A stretch of 9,589 nucleotides of DNA from Legionellales bacterium (GCA_013215905.1 JABSQI010000045.1:1-9589), one strand, 5' to 3'; counted from the first letter of the stretch, positions 1-6,791 are shown. Notes: a model not told the origin generated them from the sequence alone. A program made the numbers and translations.

Positions 1-1
1 T

Positions 2-205
2 AATTTACCTCCTTTAAGCATAGGATATGTAAATTTTAGTATGTTCATTTGTATAATTGCTACTAGTGTTATAGCAGCTCCGATAGGGGCTAGATATTGT
101 CATAGATTACCAGTTGCTACTCTAAAGAAGTATTTCTCACTAATGACTGTATGTATATCAATAAATATGCTTCTAGAAGTTATTTTTTCTATGTGCAGAT
201 TCTAA
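2..205 (+). CDS. TauE/SafE (TSUP) family membrane transporter, C-terminal part
   Basis: The frame is open from the window edge to TAA at 203-205, giving the last 67 codons of a gene that starts outside the window. The fragment has the usual TSUP C-terminal pattern: a GYVN stretch (residues 8-11 of the fragment), a hydrophobic helix, an APIGAR segment, an HRLP loop, a basic LKKYF segment and a last hydrophobic helix ending shortly before the stop. Members of this family are inner-membrane permeases of about 250-270 residues, proposed to move sulfite, sulfoacetate or other small organic anions. The substrate cannot be read from this fragment. The family call rests on the ordered loop motifs; no conserved catalytic residue is available. 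The gene ends normally and lies 139 bp before the next + strand gene. Confidence 0.75.
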   Translation, partial: NLPPLSIGYVNFSMFICIIATSVIAAPIGARYCHRLPVATLKKYFSLMTVCISINMLLEVIFSMCRF

Positions 206-246
206 TAAATATATTCTATATATTTTTTAACCAAAACAGCCAAATC

Positions 247-276
247 TTAACGTATTATTGTGATTATTCATATAAT
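247..276 (+). promoter_or_regulatory. possible sigma-70 promoter for the TPR-glycosyltransferase gene
   Basis: TTAACG at 247-252 and a perfect TATAAT at 271-276 are separated by 18 bp. This would give a leader of about 60 nt before the ATG at 345. The -35 box matches the TTGACA consensus at only four of six positions, and in such AT-rich DNA a TATAAT arises easily by chance. No clear Shine-Dalgarno sequence precedes the ATG. Confidence 0.35.
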
Positions 277-344
277 ATTATCATTTTGCATTTATTTGCT
301 ACTAAAATTATTCTTGATAGTTTTATTTATCATGCAATATAAGT

Positions 345-2036
345 ATGGAATCTGACAATAGGATCATTAATGTATTAGAATTAATGGATATAAATAAATG
401 GTCAGAGGCTATTAGAATTATTAATAGTTCATATTTATCAAGGGTTGACAAATTCAAGATTAATAGTTTAAATTTTTTAATAGAAAGATTTAAAGCTGGG
501 AAAATGGGCTTTGATGAAGCGAATAAAATTGTACATTATTTAATAATAACTAAAAACACTAAAGCTTATGAAATTTATTTATGGATTAAGATCATAATTA
601 AATTAACATTTCCACGAAGCACAAAATTAGAACATAAAATATCCACTAGAAATAATATGCTACACATAGATGCAGATAATTTTTGTAGATTCATGTTTAT
701 TCAAGGAAAATTTTTTCTGACTAAAAATAATTGGCAAGAAGCTGTGAATAATTTCAATTCAATAATTGCCTTAAATAAAATGACATTCGAAGTAGCTATA
801 TTTTTAGCTCAAGGTTTATATATGCTTAATAAATATGAGCAGGCTACCAATTATTTTATTAAAGCAAAAGAAATAAATCCAGAACATGAATTAATCTATT
901 CATACGAAGGAATATTAAAGTTTAATGAAAAAAAATTTGTAGATGCAAGAAAAAATTTTGCTAAAATCGCTAAATTAAACCCCCTAAATAGACAAAACAT
1001 TGAAAATTTGGCTCTTATCGATTTAGAAGAATATAAACTATCTTCAGCTATATCATCTTATAAAAAACTAATTGAGCTTGAGCCAAAAAATTATAGATAT
1101 ATTGAGAAATTAGCAACCATTCAATTAATGCTTGGAAATTACAAAGAAGGTTTAAAAAACTATGAAAATAGATTGATGTTGCTAAATAATCAGGCGGTAA
1201 ATAAACTATATCAAAAACATAAGAAGATGTTTTGGAAAGGTAATGATATTGGTAATAAAAAATTATTATTAGTTTCTGAGCAAGGTTTAGGAGATATTAT
1301 ATTCTGTTTTAGATATATTCCCTTATTGATTAAAAAAAATATAAATATTTCTATAGTTGTTCCTAATTCTCTTCATAGATTAATTAATATCAGTTATCCT
1401 GAGTTAAAATTAATAAATGATTTAAATAAAATAGAGTGTGATGTAATTTCTTCTACGATGAGTCTGATAAAAATATTTGAAAAATCTCCAGATACTGTGC
1501 AGAGTAACATGCCATATTTTAATATAAGTGATGAATTAAGGTTAAAATGGTCAAGGATAATTAATAGTTTGAAACCTAAAATTGGCTTAGTTTGGTTTGG
1601 CAATAAAAATTTCCCATTTGATGCAGATAGATCAATGAAGCTAGGTCAATTATCTGAATTATTAAAGATGTCGTCATTTCAATGGTACAGCTTACAAATC
1701 GATGGTTCTAAGGAATTAAAGAGGTCTAGAGACAATATCAATATTATTAACTTAGAAGAAAAATTAGATGATTCTTCTGATACTGCTGCTGCAATATACC
1801 AGCTGGATTTAGTAATTTGCGTTGATACTGCTGTAGCACATTTAGCTGGTAGCTTAGGCAAACCTGTTTGGACACTAAATAGATATTTGACAGACTGGCG
1901 CTGGGGTATAAATCAAGCACAAGTTGGATGGTACCCATCTATGAAATTATTTAGACAAGATATTGATAGACAATGGGAGCCTGTCATCAAACAGGTGAAG
2001 AATGAATTACTGGATAAATTTTCATTATATATATGA
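345..2036 (+). CDS. TPR-repeat protein with glycosyltransferase-9/SPINDLY-like C-terminal domain
   Basis: This 563-aa protein has no signal peptide and is probably cytoplasmic. Residues about 110-280 form helical tetratricopeptide-like repeats, for example NNWQEAVNNFNSIIALN, NKYEQATNYFIKAKEINP and YKLSSAISSYKKLIELEPKN. A Rossmann-type module follows. It has LLLVSEQGLGDIIF near 307-320, PKIGLVWFGN near 411-420 with a basic DRS at 428-430, WYSLQ near 447-451, and the hallmark DLVICVDTAVAHLAGSLGKP near 488-507. DWRWG and WYPSMKLFRQ come near the end. This C-terminal series is typical of proteobacterial TPR proteins related to ADP-heptose/GT9 and SPINDLY/O-GlcNAc transferase families, which transfer sugars to proteins or surface glycans. 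Acceptor and donor are unknown. The first 100 residues match nothing I recognise. The ATG at 345 has no good Shine-Dalgarno sequence; an in-frame ATG at 384 is an alternative. The gene ends in TGA. Confidence 0.85.
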   Translation: MESDNRIINVLELMDINKWSEAIRIINSSYLSRVDKFKINSLNFLIERFKAGKMGFDEANKIVHYLIITKNTKAYEIYLWIKIIIKLTFPRSTKLEHKISTRNNMLHIDADNFCRFMFIQGKFFLTKNNWQEAVNNFNSIIALNKMTFEVAIFLAQGLYMLNKYEQATNYFIKAKEINPEHELIYSYEGILKFNEKKFVDARKNFAKIAKLNPLNRQNIENLALIDLEEYKLSSAISSYKKLIELEPKNYRYIEKLATIQLMLGNYKEGLKNYENRLMLLNNQAVNKLYQKHKKMFWKGNDIGNKKLLLVSEQGLGDIIFCFRYIPLLIKKNINISIVVPNSLHRLINISYPELKLINDLNKIECDVISSTMSLIKIFEKSPDTVQSNMPYFNISDELRLKWSRIINSLKPKIGLVWFGNKNFPFDADRSMKLGQLSELLKMSSFQWYSLQIDGSKELKRSRDNINIINLEEKLDDSSDTAAAIYQLDLVICVDTAVAHLAGSLGKPVWTLNRYLTDWRWGINQAQVGWYPSMKLFRQDIDRQWEPVIKQVKNELLDKFSLYI

Positions 2037-2156
2037 TATATAATACTGATAATTAATTTAGGATAAACAAGAAACTATATAAATATTTATATGAGGTATG
2101 CTTTATTTCTTCAAAGATCAAGTTATATTAACTATTTCTAATGTTATATATAAGGG

Positions 2157-2172
2157 AAGAAAATATTTTCTT
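2157..2172. repeat. 16-bp perfect palindrome
   Basis: AAGAAAATATTTTCTT is its own reverse complement. It lies in the 234-bp gap between the convergent genes ending at 2036 and 2271. A second small inverted repeat follows at 2196-2201 and 2209-2214 (AATACT/AGTATT, 7-nt loop). A palindrome here could be a protein site or a weak bidirectional 3' structure, but it holds only two G-C pairs and AT-rich sequence makes chance palindromes common. No convincing terminator is visible in this gap. Confidence 0.3.
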
Positions 2173-2270
2173 ATACGATACAAAGCTATTTCGTCAATAC
2201 TATCATGCAGTATTAGATCAAAAGGGGCAGGTTCCTATGTATTAAATATAGTAAATTTTATAAAGTATTA

Positions 2271-2729
2271 TTATATTACAGATGAAAACTCGCAGTTAAG
2301 ACTATTCATATTTTGTACTAGCTTATAGGATATATTCTCATTTAGTGGTAGCCTAGGACATGAAATTACATTAGAGTCATGTGTTGTAGTATATTGTGCA
2401 GTAATTAACCTATCAGATTTTTTAATCTTGTCTTCAATCCAGTCAGGGACTGGCTCTTCTTTATCTGGATTAATAGTAACTTTAAATTCAGAACGTTTAT
2501 TGCCAGATTTCATATCTATACTAATAAGTTCAAAAATAGACTGATATTTTGATTCATTTTTGGCAAGAACATCGGAATGAATAAATTCGTTCATTCTTTC
2601 TTTGTACTCTTTATGTTTACAATAAATACCATAAATAACTGGAACACATGCTGCCGCGAATCCTATAATCGCTACTGTTAGTGTAATTATTTCACCTCTT
2701 GTTTTGGATTTTATCTTTAAATTAATCAT
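2271..2729 (-). CDS. hypothetical single-pass membrane protein
   Basis: The 152-aa product is not recognised. Residues 14-36 form one strong hydrophobic segment (IITLTVAIIGFAAACVPVIYGIY), preceded by a basic N-terminus and followed by a basic KHKEYKER stretch. This predicts a signal anchor; by the positive-inside rule orientation is ambiguous because both flanks are basic. The rest (about 40-152) is soluble and polar, with Cys124 and Cys146 and a proline-containing NPDKEEPVPDW segment near 87-97. Only a weak AAAG lies upstream of the ATG. The stop is TAA. It stands apart from its - strand neighbour by 291 bp and converges with the glycosyltransferase gene. The long open frame on this strand and the coherent membrane topology favour a real gene, but no function can be assigned. 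Confidence 0.6.
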   Translation of the reverse strand: MINLKIKSKTRGEIITLTVAIIGFAAACVPVIYGIYCKHKEYKERMNEFIHSDVLAKNESKYQSIFELISIDMKSGNKRSEFKVTINPDKEEPVPDWIEDKIKKSDRLITAQYTTTHDSNVISCPRLPLNENISYKLVQNMNSLNCEFSSVI

Positions 2730-2850
2730 GCAAATATCTTTATGTAAGCTATTAGTATTTCTCTACATAAATCTAGTATATGCAATAATTCATGTTAATA
2801 ATTTGCTAGTTCAGTTAGGATATTTATAATATAACTAATATATAATTTGT

Positions 2851-2876
2851 AAGAGAAAACGTCAGTCTTTTCTTTT
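2851..2876. repeat. weak AT-rich hairpin in the gap downstream of the AraC gene
   Basis: AAGAGAAAA (2851-2859) and TTTTCTTTT (2868-2876) can pair over nine positions with one G-T wobble around an 8-nt loop. It lies 145 bp beyond the stop of the AraC-family gene on the - strand, where it could be a weak 3' structure. It has a single G-C pair and no clear U-tract after it, so a terminator role is doubtful. The remaining gap between 2730 and 3020 shows no ORF, RNA gene or convincing promoter. Confidence 0.2.
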
Positions 2877-3020
2877 AATAAAATCGTATTGAATAAGGAT
2901 ATAGATTATTGTTTTTTAAATTAAAATTTTACAGTATTAATTTATTCTACAAATAGGGTGTAATATTTAGGTCTTATTTGTTAGAGATAGATGTAAATCT
3001 GCATAATTTAGTCATGGTAG

Positions 3021-3869
3021 TTATTTTAAAAGAAACCATATTTCCGTTAGAAGTTCTGTCTCAGCTACTTCATGATCAAAGTTGTAATAACAGAATATGC
3101 AGGGTAGATCACCAAGCTCTTCTCCAGATTCTGGTAACCAAATGCGATACAGGTTATAAATAGTATCGCCAATATTATCACGAGAGCCTTTATGAGTTGT
3201 TGCTGCATATCTTCCTGATGGAAGTATTTTTTCTATCACTTGATTATTGAGCTTTAAATTTTCTGGAACACTAAGTGCTAAATCAAAACGAAATTCTTCA
3301 GCTGGAACCTCTCTAGGATCGTGATATCCAAAACCAAAAGATTCACCTTGATTTGGTTTTAAATCAATAGGCTGTGATTTTGCCCATGATATTAGTTTGT
3401 CCACAGTAATTGATAGCTTCATTGGATCTCCACGATGTTCTATTACTGCTAGTCTTCTTCTGGGCATTTCTTTGATAGTTATAGGCATAATTTTTTTACC
3501 TTTTATGTTATTTGAATATGGTGGCTGTTCCCATACATACCAATTTGCTTTGTTTCTAAAGCTGCTTGGAGATTGCCCACATATCTGCTTAAAAGATCTG
3601 CTAAATGATTCGTGAGATTCAAATCCTGCATTCAAAGCAATGTTTATAATAGGCTCTTCTTTATTTATATTTAATTGATGGGCTGCTCGTTTTAGTCTTA
3701 ACCACTTTATATAAAATTTTAATGACACACCACTATATGCGGTAAATAGTCGATGAAAATGGTATTTAGAAAAACAAGCAATTTTGCAAAGTTCATCAAC
3801 CTCAAGTTCATCATCAAGATGCTTGCCTATAAAATCGATAACTCTAGTGATGCGTTCTTTATAATTCAT
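3021..3869 (-). CDS. AraC family regulator with GyrI-like effector-binding domain
   Basis: This 282-aa protein resembles the Rob/AraC_E_bind architecture. Residues about 6-106 are the AraC DNA-binding domain with two helix-turn-helix units: VDELCKIACFSKYHFHRLF (24-42) and the signature running from INIALNAGFESHESFSRSFK (75-94) into GQSPSSFR. From about residue 128 (MPITIKEMPRRRLAVIEHRG) to the end lies a GyrI-like domain, which in relatives binds small hydrophobic or cationic ligands. It is probably a cytoplasmic transcription factor sensing a small molecule. Its ATG lies two bases after the TAA of the upstream short-chain dehydrogenase gene, so the two are cotranscribed and probably translationally coupled. 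The dehydrogenase promoter is an obvious candidate for autoregulation, though I see no operator. The length is normal for the family and the gene ends in TAA. Confidence 0.9.
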   Translation of the reverse strand: MNYKERITRVIDFIGKHLDDELEVDELCKIACFSKYHFHRLFTAYSGVSLKFYIKWLRLKRAAHQLNINKEEPIINIALNAGFESHESFSRSFKQICGQSPSSFRNKANWYVWEQPPYSNNIKGKKIMPITIKEMPRRRLAVIEHRGDPMKLSITVDKLISWAKSQPIDLKPNQGESFGFGYHDPREVPAEEFRFDLALSVPENLKLNNQVIEKILPSGRYAATTHKGSRDNIGDTIYNLYRIWLPESGEELGDLPCIFCYYNFDHEVAETELLTEIWFLLK

Positions 3870-3871
3870 AA

Positions 3872-4633
3872 TTAATTTAATTTAGAAAAATATTTTTTAA
3901 GCTCTACAATAGCATTAGGATCTTTTTTAAGATAAGATATAAAATGATCTGATAATTTATCAGTAGTAATATCCAAAATACCTTTCTCCATACTGTTAAA
4001 AACTCTTTCTGCTAGCTTTTTTGGAGATTCTTTTTCGACATTAATATTTTTAGTCATATCAGTGTCAATAGGTCCAGGATAAACTCCAAAGATAGGAATT
4101 TTATGTGAATTCATCATCATTTCAATTCTAACAGCTTGCGTTAAAGAATATAGTGCGGCTTTAGAAGCAGAATAAGTAACATGTCTAGGTGAGGGATATA
4201 ATGCCCCTAATGAGTTTATATTTACAATTGCTCCTGTTTTGTTATTTATTATATTTTTATAAAATGAATTTATAATATGAAGAGGGGCAAAATAATTAAC
4301 TTCTATTTCTTGGCGTGCTAATTTTTCATCATAATTATCAAGTGCACCAGAAAATCCAACTGTCCCAGCGTTATTAATTAGTATTTGGGTATCATTAGCT
4401 AATTGAACAGATTTTTTAATTTGATCTTGTTTGGTTACATCTAATTCAATTGGAACCACCTTGGTTGGATATTTTTTAACTAAATCATCTAGTTGGAGAA
4501 TATTGCGTGATGTAGCATAAATTTTTTTAGCTTTTCTTTTAATAGCTTCCTCAATAAGAGCGCGGCCAATACCATGTTTTTTATTAGCTCCAGTAACTAA
4601 TATAACCAAATCTTTAACTGAAACCTTAAACAT
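3872..4633 (-). CDS. SDR family NAD(P)-dependent oxidoreductase
   Basis: This 253-aa protein is a classical short-chain dehydrogenase/reductase of full length. Visible motifs are the cofactor loop TGANKKHGIG (14-23), Asp65 in the ELDVT segment, NNAG (87-90), the structural Asn113, the catalytic Ser141 with Tyr154 and Lys158 (YSASK), and PGPIDTDM (186-193). All catalytic residues are present, so it should be an active cytosolic oxidoreductase. The Arg43 region (TSRN) after the second strand hints at NADP(H) use, which is inference. The substrate is unknown. A good Shine-Dalgarno sequence, AGAGG, lies about six bases before the ATG. It is the first gene of a two-gene operon with the AraC/GyrI-type regulator, so it may be induced by, or act on, that regulator's ligand. 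It ends in TAA. Confidence 0.9.
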   Translation of the reverse strand: MFKVSVKDLVILVTGANKKHGIGRALIEEAIKRKAKKIYATSRNILQLDDLVKKYPTKVVPIELDVTKQDQIKKSVQLANDTQILINNAGTVGFSGALDNYDEKLARQEIEVNYFAPLHIINSFYKNIINNKTGAIVNINSLGALYPSPRHVTYSASKAALYSLTQAVRIEMMMNSHKIPIFGVYPGPIDTDMTKNINVEKESPKKLAERVFNSMEKGILDITTDKLSDHFISYLKKDPNAIVELKKYFSKLN

Positions 4634-4828
4634 ATATGCCTCTTTTTATAATAATTAGTCATAAATCCAGATAATACAAGATATACAATTTTTATACTTG
4701 ACCATCCTTGCTAAAACATGAAAAAAAATTGCATATCCGATGTATAATGAATTTTGCTATTTTGGGATAAGCACTTCAAAGATAGTCTGTTAATTTTTAT
4801 AGTAGGCCAATTAGATTAAAAAAATTAG

Positions 4829-4850
4829 TGTAAGAGCAAAAAATCTTACA
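4829..4850 (-). terminator. possible weak rho-independent terminator after the exported-protein genes
   Basis: TGTAAGA and TCTTACA form a perfect 7-bp stem with an 8-nt loop. Read on the - strand, a run of seven T follows five bases after the stem (A-run at 4818-4824 on the + strand). It lies 42 bp past the stop of the upstream - strand gene, so position and polarity suit a terminator. The stem has only two G-C pairs and is thermodynamically weak. Confidence 0.35.
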
Positions 4851-4891
4851 TATATGTATGTTTACCAAGGTATGTAAAAATGCTTATGTTA

Positions 4892-5494
4892 CTAAGTAGG
4901 TACTAATTCATTTGTAGCATGATTTAGCTTAAGATTTTTTAAAATTTCTATGTACTTGTCTTTAAAACATTTTATACTTAGATTCATATTGTAGTTCTTG
5001 GTGTTTTCTTGTACTAAAGAAAAAATAAATGCGTAGTCACCTTCTACACCTATACCATTTGGATCATTGCCAACTCTGTATTGTTTTGAGATTATAAAAT
5101 CTTGTTGTTTATTAATATTGAGTTTATTAGAAAAATGAATAATAAGAGTAAAGTCTATAAAATTTTTGTTTATTTTAAATAATTTATCAATGCTTTCGTA
5201 TTCCAGCAAAATTATATTTAATGTTTGTTTTGGAGGTAGTGTATAGTTAATCTTGATAGTATTTTTCTTCCCGCCATAAAGAATAGTATATTTTAAAATT
5301 CTAATATTTTCTGAAAGCTCATTAGACAGATAAAAAGGTACCATATACCAAGATTTAGCAGCCACAGTAGTAATACTAAGTAAAAATAATACAGATAAAT
5401 GTCTTATAATAATTTTGTTGTATAAAAATTTAAGCATACTATATTTTAAATTTGAGGGTAGGTTTAATTTGAAATTCTTTAATAAATCTAGCAT
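4892..5494 (-). CDS. hypothetical exported protein, second gene of a pair
   Basis: The 200-aa product is not recognised. A hydrophobic core at residues 33-45 followed by VAAKS looks like a signal peptide with cleavage near residues 46-47. From the first ATG the preceding region would be unusually long (32 residues). The in-frame ATG at 5437 (Met20) would give a more typical signal peptide of about 27 residues. The first ATG overlaps the TAG of the upstream gene by seven bases, which favours translational coupling there. Neither start has a clear Shine-Dalgarno sequence. The mature part is rich in alternating hydrophobic residues (NTIKINYTL, TLNIILLEYE, DFTLIIHF), suggesting a beta-rich periplasmic or surface domain. 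The stop is TAG followed directly by TAA. Confidence 0.65.
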   Translation of the reverse strand: MLDLLKNFKLNLPSNLKYSMLKFLYNKIIIRHLSVLFLLSITTVAAKSWYMVPFYLSNELSENIRILKYTILYGGKKNTIKINYTLPPKQTLNIILLEYESIDKLFKINKNFIDFTLIIHFSNKLNINKQQDFIISKQYRVGNDPNGIGVEGDYAFIFSLVQENTKNYNMNLSIKCFKDKYIEILKNLKLNHATNELVPT

Positions 5495-5988
5495 TCATTT
5501 GTACAATTGTGATTATCCCAAAGGAAATATTTATATATTGACATTATAAAAGAATCATTAGATTTTTTCTCTACGTAACTTACTCCGGTTGAAATTGAAA
5601 AAAAAGATAGTATACTATTTTTCATGTCAATATTTATAGTTTGAATTTTGTTAATGGGGATTTTATTAACATAAAAAGTAATGTTAATTGTCTTAGTATC
5701 ATTTGTGTTTTGTTTTGCGCCATTATTTACTTTTTCTCTATAGCTATAGATAATTCTGATTTTTCTTAAGCATGTGTTTGGCAGTGAATCTGTGTTTATT
5801 TTGAAGGGCTCATGACTATTTATTACGTTGAAAATTCGAGAAATATCATAGCAAAAAAATAGCTCTAATTCAGAAACTTTAATATTTAAATTTTTAGGTT
5901 TATTTTTTAGTTCTATTTGAATGTCAGCATAACAAATTGTTACAAATAATAGGCAAGGAAAAAGTATAAATTTGTAAAAATATTGCAT
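5488..5988 (-). CDS. hypothetical exported protein, first gene of a pair
   Basis: The 166-aa product is not recognised. Residues 1-21 are a clear Sec signal peptide: a lysine at position 6, a hydrophobic core FILFPCLLFVTICY, and likely cleavage after Ala21 before DIQ. The mature protein of about 145 residues has four cysteines (46, 73, 162 and 166), which could form disulfides in the periplasm. It is rich in alternating hydrophobic stretches such as KTINITFYVN, suggesting beta structure. AGGA six bases before the ATG is a proper Shine-Dalgarno sequence. Its TAG stop overlaps the start of the next exported-protein gene, so the two are almost certainly one operon and may act together in the envelope or be secreted. 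No fimbrial, toxin or lipoprotein signature is visible, and there is no lipobox. Confidence 0.7.
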   Translation of the reverse strand: MQYFYKFILFPCLLFVTICYADIQIELKNKPKNLNIKVSELELFFCYDISRIFNVINSHEPFKINTDSLPNTCLRKIRIIYSYREKVNNGAKQNTNDTKTINITFYVNKIPINKIQTINIDMKNSILSFFSISTGVSYVEKKSNDSFIMSIYKYFLWDNHNCTNEC

Positions 5989-6013
5989 ACGGAATCCTAT
6001 ATTATTATCAATC

Positions 6014-6035
6014 GTGATATTCGCTAAAATATCAC
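6014..6035. repeat. 8-bp perfect inverted repeat upstream of the exported-protein operon
   Basis: GTGATATT (6014-6021) and AATATCAC (6028-6035) are perfect arms around a 6-nt loop. The element ends 26 bp before the start codon at 5988 on the - strand. A TATAAT on that strand at 6079-6074 lies upstream of it, without a recognisable -35 box. The repeat could be an operator half-site pair or a hairpin in the 5' leader. It is better matched than most AT-rich repeats here because each arm contains two G-C pairs. Confidence 0.4.
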
Positions 6036-6118
6036 AAAGAATAAAATTCTGGTATATCTTTATGTAGGCACGTATTATATGCTTATCTTAATATCATAAT
6101 GCATATAAATGATTCTAT

Positions 6119-6298
6119 TTATAAATTCAGTTTAAATATTTTATCAATTTGTCTTAGAAATATTGGAATTATAACGAACTAAAAAAGTGCACGTCTTTGC
6201 AGTGCCCAATTAAGCCTTTTTCGTTTTAATGCTATAGAAATGCATTGCCAGAGAATATATGCGACAAAGATAGTAATATCTGCATAAATATTATCTAG
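6119..6298 (-). other. in-frame continuation of the small membrane ORF beyond TAG
   Basis: After the TAG at 6301-6299 the same frame stays open for 39 codons to a second TAG (6181-6179), then for 19 more to TAA (6121-6119). The first stretch reads as a plausible third transmembrane helix (ITIFVAYILWQCISIAL) followed by a strongly basic tail (KRKRLNWALQRR). It therefore looks like coding sequence broken by nonsense mutation, or coding sequence read through TAG. It has no start codon of its own with a ribosome binding site. The 310-bp gap between 5989 and 6298 otherwise holds only the inverted repeat near 6014. Confidence 0.4.
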
Positions 6299-6514
6299 CT
6301 AGCCAAGCCAAGTTTTAATGTCTTCAATATTATTTGTTTTATTACCAATAACAACAAATAGGAGTAAGGTTAATCCAATTAGAAATCCCAACTTTATAAA
6401 ATTTAGGAAATAATCTGAGGATTCATTAATTTTATTGTTTCTATTATAAGCTAGCCTAGTGGAAACGCAGCAAGCTATGATAATTACAAAGATTGCTATA
6501 AATACTAAATTCAT
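6299..6514 (-). CDS. small membrane protein, probably truncated by in-frame TAG
   Basis: The 71-aa product is not recognised. It has two predicted transmembrane segments, residues about 3-18 (LVFIAIFVIIIACCVS) and 40-57 (IKLGFLIGLTLLLFVVIG), joined by a polar loop. An in-frame TGA upstream fixes this ATG as the first possible one, but there is no Shine-Dalgarno sequence. The stop is TAG, and the frame continues past it with a further membrane-like segment. The original protein may thus have been about 110-131 residues with three helices, making this a possible pseudogene. It is divergent from the fmdB operon and 310 bp upstream of the exported-protein genes. Composition alone could give a hydrophobic ORF in AT-rich DNA, so the call is moderate. 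Confidence 0.45.
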   Translation of the reverse strand: MNLVFIAIFVIIIACCVSTRLAYNRNNKINESSDYFLNFIKLGFLIGLTLLLFVVIGNKTNNIEDIKTWLG

Positions 6515-6629
6515 AATTCAATTATTGCTGCATAGAAAGTATTGTTTATTTTGTAAGATTGTAAATATATTAATTTATTTTTCAAGATTATTATTGAAGA
6601 TAATATTGGATAATACAAATTTTTGCTAT

Positions 6630-6715
6630 AAAAAACTCTTATAAAGATGCTCAGATATTGTATTGGAACAAGAACCCATTAAATCCATATTTTGAAGTTC
6701 AATAAGAGTGTTTTT
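6630..6715. repeat. long-range inverted repeat upstream of fmdB-like gene
   Basis: AAAAAACTCTTAT (6630-6642) pairs with ATAAGAGTGTTTTT (6702-6715) through 13 bases with one bulged G, enclosing 59 nt. A direct repeat TTTTTGCT also occurs at 6620-6627 and 6711-6718. The element lies just upstream of the proposed promoter at 6729, so it is probably not part of the operon's leader. It could be the remains of a small MITE-like element or a 3' structure; no target-site duplication is evident. Confidence 0.3.
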
Positions 6716-6728
6716 GCTGCTAATTCTG

Positions 6729-6757
6729 GTGACAGTTATCTAAAAAATATATATAAT
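6729..6757 (+). promoter_or_regulatory. sigma-70 promoter of the fmdB-aspS-yebC operon
   Basis: GTGACA (6729-6734, five of six matches to TTGACA) and a perfect TATAAT (6752-6757) are separated by exactly 17 bp. Transcription should begin near 6764, giving a leader of about 28 nt that carries the strong CAGGAG ribosome binding site at 6781-6786, five bases before the ATG. This is the best promoter in the window. The spacing and orientation fit the three-gene operon that follows. Confidence 0.7.
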
Positions 6758-6791
6758 TAGCAGGATTTGTAGGAAATTTTCAGGAGTTTTT

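Noticed and set aside
151..342. 63-codon + strand ORF between the TSUP fragment and the glycosyltransferase gene
   Set aside because: It overlaps the TSUP reading frame out of phase, has no ribosome binding site, and its composition is that of untranslated AT-rich DNA.
2098..2328. 76-codon + strand ORF in the gap after the glycosyltransferase gene
   Set aside because: It runs into the 3' end of the opposite-strand membrane gene, its GAGG is only one base from the ATG, and the product shows no domain or coherent topology.
4729..4748. TTGCAT and TATAAT on the + strand resembling a promoter
   Set aside because: The boxes are only 8 bp apart and no + strand gene follows.
6182..6298. Basic, tryptophan-containing translation first suspected to be a transposase tail
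   Set aside because: It is in frame with the small membrane ORF upstream, begins with a membrane helix, and shows no transposase motif or terminal repeats.
6459..6644. 61-codon + strand ORF antisense to the start of the small membrane gene
   Set aside because: No ribosome binding site, no domain, and overlaps a better-supported frame on the other strand.
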